A program made the position numbers and the translations under genes. A stretch of DNA of 64,000 nt from Tamarix chinensis (taxonomy: Eukaryota; Streptophyta; Magnoliopsida; Caryophyllales; Tamaricaceae), in the NCBI GenBank assembly GCA_030549775.1, contig CM060175.1:41273915-41337914 (forward strand). The letters run 5' to 3'. Of this stretch, positions 21,346 to 34,085 are shown piece by piece. Each line of letters starts with the position of its first letter. Within the stretch, counting starts at the first letter, position 1. The notes beneath the pieces were generated by a model. It saw nothing but the letters and a program-made list of their open reading frames with translations, had not been told where the DNA came from and did not search any database.

Positions 21346-23531
21346 CGGTATCTAATTGAGGATTGGGTAACCCAGACCCATACACAAGTCTATTATCTTT
21401 TGCTTCAAGTGATTAGTATAATATTCTCAAGGTTACATGATCACACAAGGCCCGTACAACATGCAACCAAGACATTCACACAATTATTCCATATTGACCC
21501 ATACCATTCCCAACTATGTATGGGATTTTCATATATTCATACTCAATTATAATCAAATACATTAGATTATTCCATCAAGAACAATGTTTGAATTCCATTA
21601 CCCTTTTCAAAGACATCGAATACTTATCTATATTTACCCATCAAGGCCTTTACAACATCCATTGAGTATGTCATATGCCATGATCTATTTAATCCATCCA
21701 TTAGGTTATAAATCCATTTCAGTAGATGTATTTTATTCATTAAATAGTCATATAATAGGGTTAAGCATAGTATCAAAGAATATCCAAGCTAAAAAATCAA
21801 AATCATATGATCTCACCAAACTGGTTGATTGGTTTTACCTAGCTAGTCAATTGGGTTGGGTGGACCAATTGATTAGTTTGGCTTAGTCAAACCCAAGGTT
21901 CTCTTAAATTGGTCGATTAGTTTGGCTAAACTAGTCTATTGTTCAAAGAACAGTCAATCAGTTCTGCCAAACCAGTTGATAGGTTTGAGTAGAGAGTAAG
22001 ACCAAGGTCATCACAAATTTATCAATTGATGGGTTGGGTCGACTGTTCTAAGGATCATTCAATTAGTTTAACCTAACCAATCGATTGTTTTGCCCTCAAA
22101 TAGCACAAAACATGTATTTTTCATGCAAATCATTCGCAAAATGCCTACCACATCCAAACTAAAATATGCACTGGCATCTTACGAACACTTTTCAACTTAT
22201 AAATTGTTACATACTTTATAATTAATCAAATTAACCTAATTTCTCTAAAACATTCATTCATCTCAAAATTCATAATTAAATCCATATGAACCAATATAAA
22301 ATCAAATTCTCATGCCAAATTATAGAATTAGGATTTTAAAGATTTCACTACACACATGTTTAACCAAGTCACATTTTAGAAATAAGAATGACTTACTTGA
22401 TGCAAGAAAAAACTTTCCCTCAACTAAGAAACTCAACCTAGAAAATTCCTTAAATTCTAAAACCTTAAAAATAGAGCTAAATCTTTAGAATTCCAATAAA
22501 TAATTCCGTAAATCAAAGTTTGAATTAGGAGATAAATGACTTACCAACCTAAGAGGAAATAGAGAGAATTTATGCTAAAAAAAGTGACTTTAATGCCTCA
22601 TAAATCTAAACCTCCTTTACTTAAAGATAAACAAAAAGGAGCTAGAGAAATGATTAAAAGAGTGGAAAGGAACCGAAACAAAGCTACGAATTTAAGAGAA
22701 AGAACATAAGGCTAGATGGAGTTGGACTATTTCAGTGGCTAAAAGAAAGGTAAATAGAAGGGGCAATTAGGGATATATATAGCCAACAAATAAATACAAT
22801 CATGAGTGTGGTTAGGAATAGATTAAAAAACACTAACTCCTACCATTTGAATTAGAGTTGAACGGGTAGATTTCATCCAAGATAGGCTAACCTCCCTTCT
22901 AGAGCTAAAATAGTAATTTTTGGAGAGGTGTGGATTAAATTAGCCTATAAATGCTAATAACAAGAGAGAAAATTAACAATTAGTGTGGAAGGAATATCCC
23001 AACTAAGCATAAGTAGGTTTGGAAATCAAAGCAACAATTCCATAAATGTGTAGAGGAGAGAGGTGAAAGACAAAGCTAAGGTCACCCTACCCCTCCATTC
23101 TCCTAATTGAACCCTTAGATCAATTTGAGGTAGATTTTTGGTCCAAATACATGATAAGAAAGGCTAAGGATCCTTAAAGAGCATATTTGAATGGGATTAT
23201 TAAGGGTCCATTTTGGTATAACAAGTTTTTCCCAAAAAATTGAGTTTAAAAAATGTATTCAGCTGAATAAACTAGTTGATTGATTTGGCCTACTAGTCAA
23301 TTGTTCCAAAGACCAGTTAATTGATTTGGTTGAGAAAAACCCTTTGGCTAAAATGATAAACCAATCAATTGGTCCTCTTCAAAACTTATATTTAATTTTC
23401 AAAGCTTATTCAGATACAAATTTTCCTCAACTTCAACTGTAGTTCTAATAAAAATCAAAAATTAAAAAATATTGATAAATGCTATAATTTCTCATTCAAC
23501 AAACTTCACAAAAAGATGGGGTATTACACAC
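21346..23531 (+). mobile_element. Long-LTR copy L2, right part, ending GGGGTATTACA
   Basis: It continues the sequence broken by the CACTA element and ends in GATGGGGTATTACA at 23518-23531, like the 3' ends of related LTRs. It contains a dispersed motif of the form CAATTGATTAGTTTGGC in several degenerate copies (21820-22100 and 23260-23370), and a modestly purine-rich part near 22520-22760. No coding domain is present. The 5' end was lost at the junction with L1. Confidence 0.5.
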
Positions 23532-24414
23532 ATGCTCTCTTTCTTTTCCCAACTTCTTTGTGTTTTACTCCATCAATTTTTGCCCTTTTCATACAGCAAG
23601 GTCTATGTAATTTGTATCACCTCTCTTATGATGCACCACCACCATTATATCAAAATCTCACACAACTAACCCCTTAGATTCATCAACACCTCACGTAAAC
23701 TACCTCATCAAACACCACCCACCCCCACCTCTTCTCCATTGTTCATCGCCCATCTATTACAACATTTACCACATATTTTGGTATTCACCTTAGACATTGT
23801 GTTTTCCCTCCATCTTAGCCAAACTATGGTGTTCACATTGTTCTTGGTTAGTCTTGCCAAGTGGGTCACCAAGCGAGAGATCTTGCTAAGTTGGTAGACT
23901 AGTCTAAAGATTCAACTCATTGAGCAGGTGAATCTTTCCCTCAACCCTTGGCCAAAAATATTATTGCCAATAATTTTCCTTTCCATTACCCATAATCCAA
24001 GCCATTTTCATTCCCCTTTGTCTCGGCCAATCACTACCCTTTCCGAGCATGCCAGTTCTTTTTCATTATTTTTAATCAGCCCTTTCGATCTCTCCCTCTC
24101 CTAACCCTTTCTACTCTTTCATTGCCGACCCCTTTTTTGTCTTCATGCCTTCTAACCTTGAATTTTTTTTTGTGGTTTTCTAATTTCCTTGGAGTAAGAG
24201 GATTAGGGCCATTTACTTACCTAGATACCGATGTTTATTAGGTAAGGATACATGTCCCAATTAGGTTTTTAAATGCTATGTGAAAATTAGTGTGCAATCT
24301 CTTGATTAGTGTTATTATATTTCATAATTCACAATGTTGATATTTGTTTTTATGATAATGCCGTATTGTATTGTGGAAAGTGAATATTACATGAAGGAAT
24401 TTATATTTGTTGCT
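23532..24414 (-). mobile_element. Probable left part of long-LTR copy L5 (minus orientation)
   Basis: Pyrimidine-rich on the plus strand (notably 23990-24170), as expected for the purine-rich LTR block read in reverse. It is separated from 34322-36021 only by the LINE. The left terminus typical of the family is not visible, so the part nearest 23532 may belong to something else. Confidence 0.35.
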
Positions 24415-24452
24415 ATAAGTTTTTTTTTTAAAATATTTATAAAAGATGTATA

Positions 24453-26004
24453 TCAAAAATCAGAGTTATAAATGAAATTATAGAATGTATCTACCCTCCC
24501 AACCATACTACCAAACTTATCCCTCCTACTAGAGTGGATATAAAGAGAAGACATAGTCAAAGCAATCCTATGAGCTACCCCTTTCAAATCCCAAGGTTTA
24601 TTCAAGAAAATACAATTATTCCTGGATTTCCAAATTTCATAGAAAGCTATAGCATAAAAAATAGAATAGAAATGAGTTGTGATAGCCCTTCTACTTCTAC
24701 CTCTAGAAAAGGAATTAAAAAAACCTTTCACAGGAGTTGTGGCTCATCCTGATTCCACTGCCTTTACCAATAGCAGACCACATCTTCTTCAGTTCAACAC
24801 AGCTACATAATAAATGAGCAAGAGATTCATCCTGATTACAGAAACAACATTGTTGGTTGATGTCAGGAAGAAGGTTTCTTAACTTATCCTTAGTAGGAAG
24901 TTTGGATTGTGCAACTAACAAGAAGATAAATTTATGTTTGGGAGCTGCAATGCTTTACCAAACTGCTTTCCACCATGCTAATTGAGGAGCTGAGAAACGA
25001 ATTGCATCATACACCTCTACAATATGATAATTGTTATCCCTCTGCCACTACTGAAACACTAGTAAAAGACCGGGCCTTAAAGAAAAAATTATGTGCAGTA
25101 ACCCTGAAGCAGTGCATGGCAAGCTGTAAAAGGCCACATCTTGCCTTTTAATGTAATAAACATGTACCCATTTAATCCAGAGAGCATCTTTTTCTTGAGA
25201 GATATGCCATAACATCTTCCCCACAGCTGCCTCATTCCAGGAAAAAAGGTCTAACAATCCTAGTCCCCCTTCCTTCTTAGGCAGACAAACCACTTTCCAT
25301 GCCACTAAAACTCTCTTAGAAGGGGGGCTTTCCTTGACCAAAGAAAAGACCTGCATAAAGCCACAACCTGATGAATAATCTTCTTAGGAAGAAGGAATAC
25401 CTGACTCTGGTAGTTAGTAATGCCATAAATCACAGATTTTAACAATTGTACTCTACCAGCATAAGAGAGGAGTTTATTTGCCCAATGATGCAGCCTACCA
25501 AAGATTTTCTGAATTAATTCCATCATATCAGCTACTTTGAGCTTAGAGGCATCCAGAGGGACCCCTAAATATTTAAAGGGAAATGACCCCTCTTGAAAAT
25601 GGAGGATGGACTTAATAGACTACTTTAAATCTTGACCTGCACCACCCAAAAACACCTTACTTTTGCCAGGGCAAACATGAAGACTAGAGCAAGCTAAGAA
25701 ATTATCTAAAACTTCCTTCACAGCCTTGGCAGAAGACACAGTAGCCTTGCAGAACACCAAGAGATCATCAACAAAACTAAGATTGATAATCTTCAATTTT
25801 CTACATTTAGGATGTCCCTAAAAATCATCTCTACCCCATAAAGATTGGAATTGTCTGCTGAGGTACTCCATCACAATAACAAATAGAAAAGAAGACAGTG
25901 GATCACCTTGTCTAAGCCCTTTTTTCCCCTTAAAAGGAGGTTGCATAATATTGTTAACAGATAGAGATAAGATAAAGAAGAAACACAAGCCATTATCACC
26001 TTGA
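24453..26004 (-). pseudogene. LINE ORF2 reverse transcriptase C-terminal half and zf-RVT
   Basis: It resumes exactly beyond L4. The palm motif reads FVDDLLVFCKA (about 25780-25745), i.e. the F/Y-x-D-D box. Next come GVPLDASKLKVADM, LSYAGRVQLLKSV (25526-25305), LVAWKVVCLPKKEGGLGLLDL (25330-25250) and zf-RVT with KLPTKDKLRN and CCFCNQDESLAHLLCSC (24910-24770). The tail is FYEIWKSRNNCIF (24660-24610). Frameshifts separate these blocks. Comparing the two halves shows no LINE sequence lost at the L4 insertion apart from the duplicated CAAAG. Confidence 0.9.
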
Positions 26005-26934
26005 CAAAGTGTAACACCCCCAAAATTCAGTCCTGAAAAAAAATTTAAAGAATAAAGCGGAAGCTAAAATAGAATTTGGGGAATGTTACCGCCACATCTA
26101 GCATAAGATAAATGTCTACCATCTATCTCATGCTAGATGCAAGGCAAAACCTGTCAAACAATATTTCAAATATCTATGCCGTGAGGATAAACTCCCACAA
26201 GGAGATATCCACAGGCAGATGGCAAGTGAATATTTTCACTAAATAAAATCATCGTTGAATCAATCAGTGGAACCTGTGAAATAAATCCAAATTTTAAAAG
26301 CTTATCAGAGTATGAGGAATTAAAAGCCAATTACAACACCCTTGATATTTTAAATACAACACTTAAAACTTCCAAAAATAAATACAGTCAAACAAGACAA
26401 ATCCCAATAGATCAAATTCCGGATTGCCTACTCCCTCAAACCAAGCCTTGCACCCAATTACCATATCCGATCTCAAACCTGCACAAGAGGTCTGCTCCCC
26501 ACCATCAATGGATCATCACAGGACCCATTCAACCAAGGTAGTATCAGTACGGGTCCAATACTGAGTAAATCCCACTACCCTATCTCGTAGGAGAGACGTA
26601 AACTATAACATCAAGTGCATATTGAATCATGGTGCATTACATTGATGCAATATTATGCATACTCAATACCCACATCATAAGTCCTACCATACACATATAA
26701 TAACATCTTATTTAAACATATAAGTGTGGTATGACCGAAATATAAAGTAGCTCCTGTGCCTCAGGTAGGAATAATCCATATTATTGACAACTCATTACAT
26801 GACCACAATCACATAAGCAGCATGTAGTAATATAGATAATGAAGGCCGGCTATGGTCCGGGTAGATTCATTCTTTAGATCTCTAGTAAATATAGTCGATT
26901 CACATCAAAGTCTTTATCAATTCATGTGAGTGCG

Positions 26935-27290
26935 GGAACCCCACTATTATAGCCAGTGGACCGGAAATACATACAGGAAAAAACGCTTCTGACCACTATT
27001 ATTCATCGGTGGACCGGTCTGGCCCCGACTCACATGATGTTTCACTGTAAGTGCTTAGTGCATTTCCCATGGCTTAGCTTCATTACGTTTGGTTTGTTGA
27101 GCACGAAATCCCCCACTATTATAGCCGGTGGACCGGAAATCATGCAGTGCAAAACACTCCTGGCCACTATTATTCGCCGGTGGAACGGTCTCCAGGGCAC
27201 CCCGGCTCCTGGCCACTATTATTCGTCGGTGGACCGGTCTGGGTCCGACTCAACATCTTCCTCTTTAAGTGATTTGTGTCTTAACATATC
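26935..27290 (+). repeat. CCACTATT / CCGGTGG array of copy L4
   Basis: The same design as in L1 and L3 but with five units (two then three): CCACTATTATAGCCrGTGGACCGG units, linkers such as CAGGGCACCCCGGCTCCTG, and block ends GGCCCCGACTCACATGATGTTTCACTGTAAGTGCTTAGT and GGGTCCGACTCA split by the conserved GAGC..G..CCCCCACTATT. Confidence 0.8.
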
Positions 27291-28479
27291 TTATTTGAAA
27301 GTATTTTACCCTTGACATGCATGGCTAACTATATCCACACTTATCCTCCCAAGAGGGCCCATCCCATATCTTGGGACTTTGGCGCCCCTTATCACACCTC
27401 GATATCCATTCCTCTTTACACTTACACATAATGAAAACCAACTCCTAAGGGTGTGGGTTAAGGCCCAACACCTCGTGACATTAGACTCCACCCGCTATTA
27501 GCCTCTAGGGTTTCCCTTGAAACCCTAATTGGACATATGTGGCCCAACTTCTTCTTACTTCACTACCATTAATTCATTTATCCTCAAACACCTCATCTCA
27601 TTTAGGTTCAATCCCAAATCATATCCCTTTACTCATTGATTTCGTAGGTGATCGAAAACCCTAGTTAGCCACTCCAAACCCTAGCACATTTCTTCCCCCA
27701 CAAATAATCTCTCTACTTTTCACCTAACATTACTTACTTCCCATGGCATCCATACTCATCCTTCGTATATTAAATTTCCACTCTTAACCCATTAATCTAC
27801 TCTTCCTTAATTGTTCTTACTTCCACATTTTCCCCCATTTTATCATTTCACCACACATCATATTATTAATATCCTAGCATGCATGTCCTAGAGGGTGACG
27901 TCATAAAATATCATAAACACAACTAAACAATCATTACACACATGTCGTAAGGAATACATATAAGCATACCTCAGCTCCAAGCTGCGCTACAAGTAATTAG
28001 TCATTAAAAACATAAAGTACACAACATGGCATAACACATGGTACACAAGGCACATAACACACACATAGTTGTTCTTAGCCACATTCTTACGGAACACCCA
28101 TAAGTGGAGGTAAGTAGAAACTTACCTAAATCCGAAGCTAGCTAAGCGAGATAAGGGGGAGAGAGATAGATCACTAGCTCGAGGATCCACAATAAAGCTT
28201 CCCTAGATCGCCGATAGAAATTGAAAGCTAAGTTAGAAACTATCCTATCGATCAATAATTCAATTACTATAATTAAATCGACACAAAGAGACACAAACCA
28301 TTTTTCTTGGAAAACATGTCCAAAACTTAGGACTCAAGAGCATAGCTCTATTAAGATTTAAGATTAAAAATAAATCAAAACGGATTAATACACATATCAC
28401 TTGGGACATTTCAAATTAATTTGGAAAGCCCGAGAAAGAATAATCGATTATAAGTTAATTTATCAAAAATGACTTATTC

Positions 28480-29620
28480 ATTAGGTTTTACAACAAAATA
28501 GGTAAGTTGACCATTTGCATAGAACCAAATCCAAACCAATTAGATTAAAACATAATTTAAATGATTTAAAACCCAAGGACAGAAATCGATTAGATAAAAG
28601 ACGCATAGCAAAAATCAATTTTATAAAACCATCCCTGAATATTAGGGTTTTTAATGCCTAAACTACGAATCGACCAAATCACTTCGATTACCTCAAATTG
28701 ATAGTTTTAAAACACAATTAAACTAATTTTAGATAAATCTATATAATTAATTTCAACAAAACAATCTTCCTAGTAGCCAATTTAAGACTATCCATTTTCA
28801 AAATTAGGGTTTTAAAGCCCACAACACAAGCTTGGATAATTCAAATCAATTAATTCAAATTAAAGGTATTACAATGCAATCAGGATCATTTCAACTATTT
28901 ATACAACTTTAATTTTAGAAAAATAATTATACATATGATCAATTTCATAATTTCGCTTGAAAGTTAGGGTTTCAGGCCCGAAAATACAATTCGGTAAAAT
29001 TCTATAAATTTAATCAAATTTAATGTTTAGAAATGCAATTAAACACATTTTATAACATATCAAATAATCAATTGATCAAAATCACTCAAAGAAATACCCA
29101 ATTTAGCACAATTAGGATTTTTGAGCCCGAAACGCAAATCCGATCAATTCTTGCTAAAATATATAAATTAGCGGTTTGGAAATGTAATTAAATATATTCT
29201 AATATAAATTATATAGTAATTGAATAAAACAACCTAATTACACAATCCAATTTATTCCCACAAGAGTTTTGACCTAAAAATCCAATTCCGACTAATTACA
29301 CACAATTTTCCCAAATCAACACTTCCGATATGAATTAAATACATTTCAAACAATATTATAAAATCAATTTAGCGAAACGACTCAATTATGCGACCCAATT
29401 TCATTACACACGAATTTTGACCTATAAATCAAATTCCGATAAATTCTGCATAAATTTCTCAAATTGATGGTTCCGACATGAAATTAGATACATTTAAAAT
29501 TATATTGTATAATCATTTTATCCAAAATCGCTAAAACGGGTGAATCCGAAAAATTTGGGCATAATCCGGCCAAAAATTTAATTTTCCAGAAATCCAACCT
29601 AAACCATACAATTAACTTAT
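28480..29620 (+). repeat. Degenerate tandem array of about 155-bp period in copy L4
   Basis: The landmark (A/T)TTAGGGTTTnnnGCC recurs at about 28642, 28804, 28964 and 29112, then as GAGTTTTGACC at 29274 and GAATTTTGACC at 29412. Each is followed by a CCGA(A)nnnAAATTC..AnAATT pattern and a GnnATTAAAnACATTT pattern. That gives six or seven units. Confidence 0.7.
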
Positions 29621-29739
29621 CCAAATTAATCTCATAGCACATATATACATTATCAAACAATTAATTTAGCTTATCACAAGCTAAATCATACCCAATTAAT
29701 CAAATCCATATTAGGGTTTTTCAGAAATTTATACTAAAC

Positions 29740-30080
29740 AAAAATCAACCAATCGGAGCAAGGGAAAGCCGGAGAAGCTTCGTCGGAGGCCGAGGACAGC
29801 TCGTCGGTGGTCAGTGAGGCTTGCCGGATCCGGACGGCGGCTCGAACTCCATAGCTCGGCGCTGCCCCTGCTGCAGTTCGTTGCTGCTGTTGCGTGGTTG
29901 TTTGCTGCAACTGCTCGCGGTTGTAGCTCCGGCTGCGGTGACTGGTGGAGAAGGAGGCGGCTGGGAGGCTGGGGCTTGCGAACAAGGAGCAAGGGTTGGG
30001 GTAGCAGAGGTCGGGAGCAGGGAAAGGGAAAATAAGGGAGAGAAGAGAGAAAAGGAAAGAAGAGGGGGGGATCGGTCGGG
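29740..30080 (+). other. GC/purine-rich block of copy L4
   Basis: Short open frames on both strands are low-complexity and do not correspond between LTR copies. This is the positional equivalent of 18170-19370 but only about a third as long. Confidence 0.5.
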
Positions 30081-30957
30081 GTTGCATTTTTTCTTTTACA
30101 AATACACATATAAAATAAAAAACTAAATGTTTAAAATTTATTATTGGAATATTTTATCTAAAATTTATTAAACGAAAATTATTTTGTAAGGTTCCGAAAG
30201 ATTAAAATCGATATACGAGCTATATAAAGAATTTTGGGAATGTTTTAGGAAAATTTACCAACAAACGTAAAAATTTATATTACTTACGGAAATACATTAT
30301 AAGATCCCAAAATAATATTTAAAAACATATAATAAAATATTTAAGTCAAATTCTAATAAATCGAGACTAATTTAAATAATTTTCGAAATCGGTTTTCCAT
30401 AAATTAAAAAGCATAAAAAAGAAGAAAATTAATTTCAAAAAGAAATTTATAAATAATTTCTAAAAAACCTTTTTAATTTAAAACTTTCCGAAAATATTAA
30501 CGATTACCAAAAACAACTAAATTTAAAGTTGAAATTTTTTTACAGATAAAATTATTAAAATAAATTTAACTATTTAAATAGAAATTATATAATTTAAATA
30601 ATATATTTCGTTAACGAAATATAACCCCAAAATAAAGTCGAAATCACACGATGAAGTTATAATAAAAAAAATAAATCTAAAATATTAAAAATCAAAACAC
30701 GATAAGGAAAGGGAATACATATTTTTAACCAAAAATCGAAATCATAAGAATATAATAAAATCATGGTCGTGAACGAATTTATCTAGAATGGTTCGCAACG
30801 TCAACGATTAATTAAATTCAAATATGAATTCGAATTCGTCGATAAATCCATAAAACGAATCGAAATTAAAATAATTAATTGTTTACATCAAATTACGCTA
30901 ATAAAATCATTAAACTTAATAAAACTATATTTTAAAAATACGGGGTATAACACAAAG

Positions 30958-31728
30958 TGCATAGGAAAGTGCAGCCCCAACATGACTTTCTCCAAGAAAA
31001 TCTAATCAATAGAATCATAAGCATTCCTCATATCTACTTTGATCATACATCTAGGGGAAATGTGATTCCTGTTATACATATGTAGTAATTCATGAGCCAA
31101 GAGGACATTATCCCCAATCCTTCTTCCTTTCACAAAACCTGACTTAGAGGGGGTGGATGATGGAAGGTAGGACACATTGCAATCTCCCAGCTAAAACCTT
31201 AGCTAACACCTTATAAGCCACATTGCAGCAAGCAATGGGTTGAAAATCAACCAGCTCAAAAGCACTCTAAGATTTTGGGATAAGTACCGGCTTGGAATGT
31301 CCCATGAAGGATGGAACAATAGCATATTGAAAAACTTTTCTTACCACCAGCCATAGATCTTCTCCTACCATATTCCAAGTAGCCTTAAAAAAGCCTACAG
31401 TAAACCCATCAGGTCTAGGGGCTTTGTAGTTGCCAATGGACCATAATGCATCCTTGACCTCTTCCACAGAGATAGGTCTTAACAAAACATGCTGATGATG
31501 AAGAGGTAAATATGGACCCAACTTCAGAACATCTTCAGAAACAGAACTTGAAGCCATATCCCTTTTACCTATCAAGTCAGTGTAGAAGGTCAAAAAAGCC
31601 TTTGCAATCTCTTCACTATCAGAATAGGATAACCTTGTGCTAAGCTTAATCCTCCTTATAATGTTTTGTTGTTGTCGAGCCTTCATAATAGAGAAAAAGA
31701 AATGGGAATTAGAGTCCCCTAACTGCAA
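30958..31728 (-). pseudogene. LINE ORF2 reverse transcriptase, N-terminal half
   Basis: MQLGDSNSHFFFSIMKARQQQN, then VEEVKDALWSIGNYKAPRPDGF and FFKATWN give the plant LINE RT start (usual form ..NKAPGPDGF). After a stop at 31267 the homology continues with FQPIACCNVAYKVLAKVLAGRL, SGFVKGRRIGDNVLLAHELL and MIKVDMRNAYDSIDW, which holds the first catalytic Asp motif. It ends abruptly at the solo LTR L4, at 30957. The RT copies element RNA into DNA at the nicked target. Confidence 0.9.
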
Positions 31729-31815
31729 CCATTTTATACTCGATTTCTGCTTAGAAAAGCTTTCTTCACATTTGGCAAAAAATTCATATTGCTGTAGACT
31801 TATTTTCTCATCATA

Positions 31816-32790
31816 CTACAATGAGAGACTGGATGGCTGTTGAGCCAAAGCTTCTTGGCTTCTTTTCAACTGATCTCTAGTCATTTGAACTTTGGAAGAT
31901 ATACCTCCAAACTTTTCTTTGTTAAAGGACTTCAGCTTAACCATAACCTCCTTTAAGTTGAGTTGAAAATTTTTATAGATATTGGTTTCAGAAGAAGACT
32001 TCCAAGTACCAGCCACCAAAGGAAGAAAACCTAGATCCAGGGTCCACATATCATAAAATTTAAAATATCCGTTAAAATGAGGTCTATTTTCATGCAAAGA
32101 AACCAGTGAAGGACTGTGATCTAAGAATAAAGTCTCCCTAAACTGAGCATATGACATAGGAAACTTAGAAGACCAGGGTAAATTAACCATAACCCTATCC
32201 AGCTTAGCCATAATTAAATTCTCCCCCAAGCTTCTATTAAACCAAGTGAACTTTAGCCCTGAGAAAGTAAGGTCATGAAGCAATACAAAGTTACAGCACT
32301 CTAAAGCTTCAGTGACATCAGATATGTTAATGTCATTTCCTTGGAACTTCTCTACAGGTTGAAATACTACATTAAAATCACCCATCACAATCCAAGGATC
32401 ATTCTCCACTTTATAGTCCTGTAAATTCTGCCATAGATCCCTTCTATTAACTCCAATATTAAAACCATATACAATGGAAGCATAGAAAGACACACTGGAC
32501 TGAATTGCAGAGACAAAAACATGTAAAACTTGCTCACTGCATAAGATGAACTGAACATCCCAAATCCTTCGATCCCAAAGAAACCAAATTCTCCCATTAG
32601 AGTGAGAAACATAATTATCAAGCGTACACCATTGATTACCTAGCTTTACGCAAATACCATTAGCTTTAGCATTTTTAACTCTAGTCTCCAACAATCCAAC
32701 AAAAGAAATTTTATGCACTGATAACCAGTGCTCTAATTCCTTTTGTTTGTAGGACTTATTCAATCCCCTAACATTCCAAGCCCCTAACAT
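31816..32790 (-). pseudogene. LINE ORF2 apurinic-type endonuclease domain
   Basis: An open frame of 324 residues starting MLGAWNVRGLN. The endonuclease motifs are in order: WNVRGLN (start), LLETRVKN with the catalytic Glu, IVYGFN, WIVMGDFNVVF with Asp/Asn, FSGLKFTWFN, KLDRVMVN and LDHSPSLV with the catalytic His. This domain nicks the target DNA for target-primed reverse transcription. A stop after the coiled linker (RDQLKRSQEALAQ) separates it from the RT frame. The active-site residues look intact even though the whole ORF2 is broken. Confidence 0.9.
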
Positions 32791-32833
32791 GAGAACCTTG
32801 CTTGGGAAAAAGAGACTGACTAGGGTCGATACC

Positions 32834-33368
32834 CTAATCTACCATAATATCATCTTGCAAGATGGGATCATCAGCAAAAGAGCTCAAGCAAGCATACTTA
32901 TTACCTGAGTCAGCATTATCCAATTTCTCCTTACCCTTAGAAGAAACCCTCTGCTGTCTAAGCCCTCTTCCAGGAGTTACAGGGCTAGCCTCTTCTAAAA
33001 TATTGGCAACTATTGGAGCTTCCACTCTTATATTTGGAACAAGGCCATTATCATCCCCTAGCTTGGCAACCTCCTTTTCCATCCTCTGCTCACTTCTCTA
33101 AGGCTCTAATTGTCTCTGAGATACCTTCCTCCAATGTTGAACTCTCTGTCCAACTCTTATTTGCCCCTCAGAATTGAGAACATTCCCTGAAGATGACCCT
33201 ACAATATGATCCTTGGCCACCTTCCTACATTTTTTCAGAGGAATGACCAACTTCATGGCAGATATTACAGAATATAGGCCTCCATTCATAAAAGATCTTT
33301 TGTGTCAAGACATCCCCATCAGGATCAACAAGTTCCACAGATTCAACAAGCTTTTTAGACACATCAAC
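32834..33368 (-). pseudogene. LINE ORF1 C-terminal part with frameshifted CCHC knuckle
   Basis: The knuckle reads CNICHEVGHSSEK near 33255-33215. It is then thrown out of frame at an A-run, and the last Cys (CRKV..) lies in the neighbouring frame. That second frame continues to 33098, meets one stop, and resumes at 33082 (EKEVAKLGDDNG..) to 32834 with a basic, low-complexity tail. The order DUF4283 then CCHC is standard for plant LINE ORF1. Confidence 0.75.
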
Positions 33369-34085
33369 TTAAACTAACATACGAGCATAAGAGATTCTTT
33401 CACGTATTGATGTTATCCCATCCAGAAAAAGAGGTCTCCCAATTGCACTTCCAATTCTGCTCAAGGAATCCACATCCCAATAATCCAAAGGCAAATTCAT
33501 TAGCTTCACCATAAATGGCATAAATTGGAATTTTTCTGTAGAAAATTGAAACCTCCTATGCCATTCTTTGAGGATGAAAGGCCTGTTAAAGAAGGACCAA
33601 TAAGGCTTGGTGAGCACCCAATCTTTGTATTCTTTAGAATCAAATTTGAAAACAACAAACCCCTGATCATGCAACAGCACCTTGGGTTCCTTCACACAAT
33701 ACCAGTTACGTTTCACATATCCTACCATTTGGGACAGAGAGGGTCGAAACCTAATCACATAACCAACTATAGCCCATTGCCAATCCTTACAATTGTTCTC
33801 CACCTTGTTCTTCTGCAGGGAAACTTGTATTTTATCCCCTACCATTATAGGAGGGACATAATTCAATGTAGCCCCCCTCAACGGGAATCTGTTACCAATA
33901 ACTAAATCTTTCCAGGATGTTTTAGCCACTAATGATCCATTCACCTGTTGAACCCCTACATCCACTAAATTCTCTCGAGAACCTAGTCCACTAGATCCCA
34001 TCAAAAGACCATCATTAAGTCCAGGACGATCGGAATTCTCCATTGGCACCAGACTATTAACCCTATTCACACGATCTTGATCCAC
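33369..34085 (-). pseudogene. LINE ORF1: DUF4283 RNA-binding-like domain
   Basis: An open frame of 238 residues. After a Ser/Gly-rich leader comes WQWAIVGYVIRFRP, LLHDQGFVVFKFDSKEYKDW, NRPFILKEWHRRF and MPFMVKLMNLPLDYWDVDSL then IGSAIGRPLFLD. This is the plant DUF4283 pattern found in LINE ORF1 proteins, thought to bind the element RNA. The frame meets a stop after RISYARMLV where the family normally reads on into VDV... and a zinc knuckle. The start at 34085 is the first Met of the frame; ORF1 may begin further upstream, at MAR.. near 34260. Confidence 0.85.

Larger units (their letters stand above)
26010..30952 (+). mobile_element. Long-LTR copy L4, complete 4943-bp solo LTR with TSD CAAAG
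   Basis: It begins TGTAACACCCCCAAAATTC and ends ACGGGGTATAACA. The 5-bp duplication CAAAG lies at 26005-26009 and 30953-30957. The first 100 bp match L3 (AAGCGGAAGC, GTTACCGCCACA). Inside are the CCACTATT array (26935-27290), a 155-bp-period tandem array (about 28480-29620), a short GC/purine-rich block (29740-30080) and an AT-rich tail. No gag, pol or internal LTR pair is seen. It interrupts LINE ORF2. Confidence 0.88.

Noticed and set aside
29729..30126. Overlapping short frames in the L4 GC-rich block
   Set aside because: Low-complexity, and not matched in position or sequence by other LTR copies.
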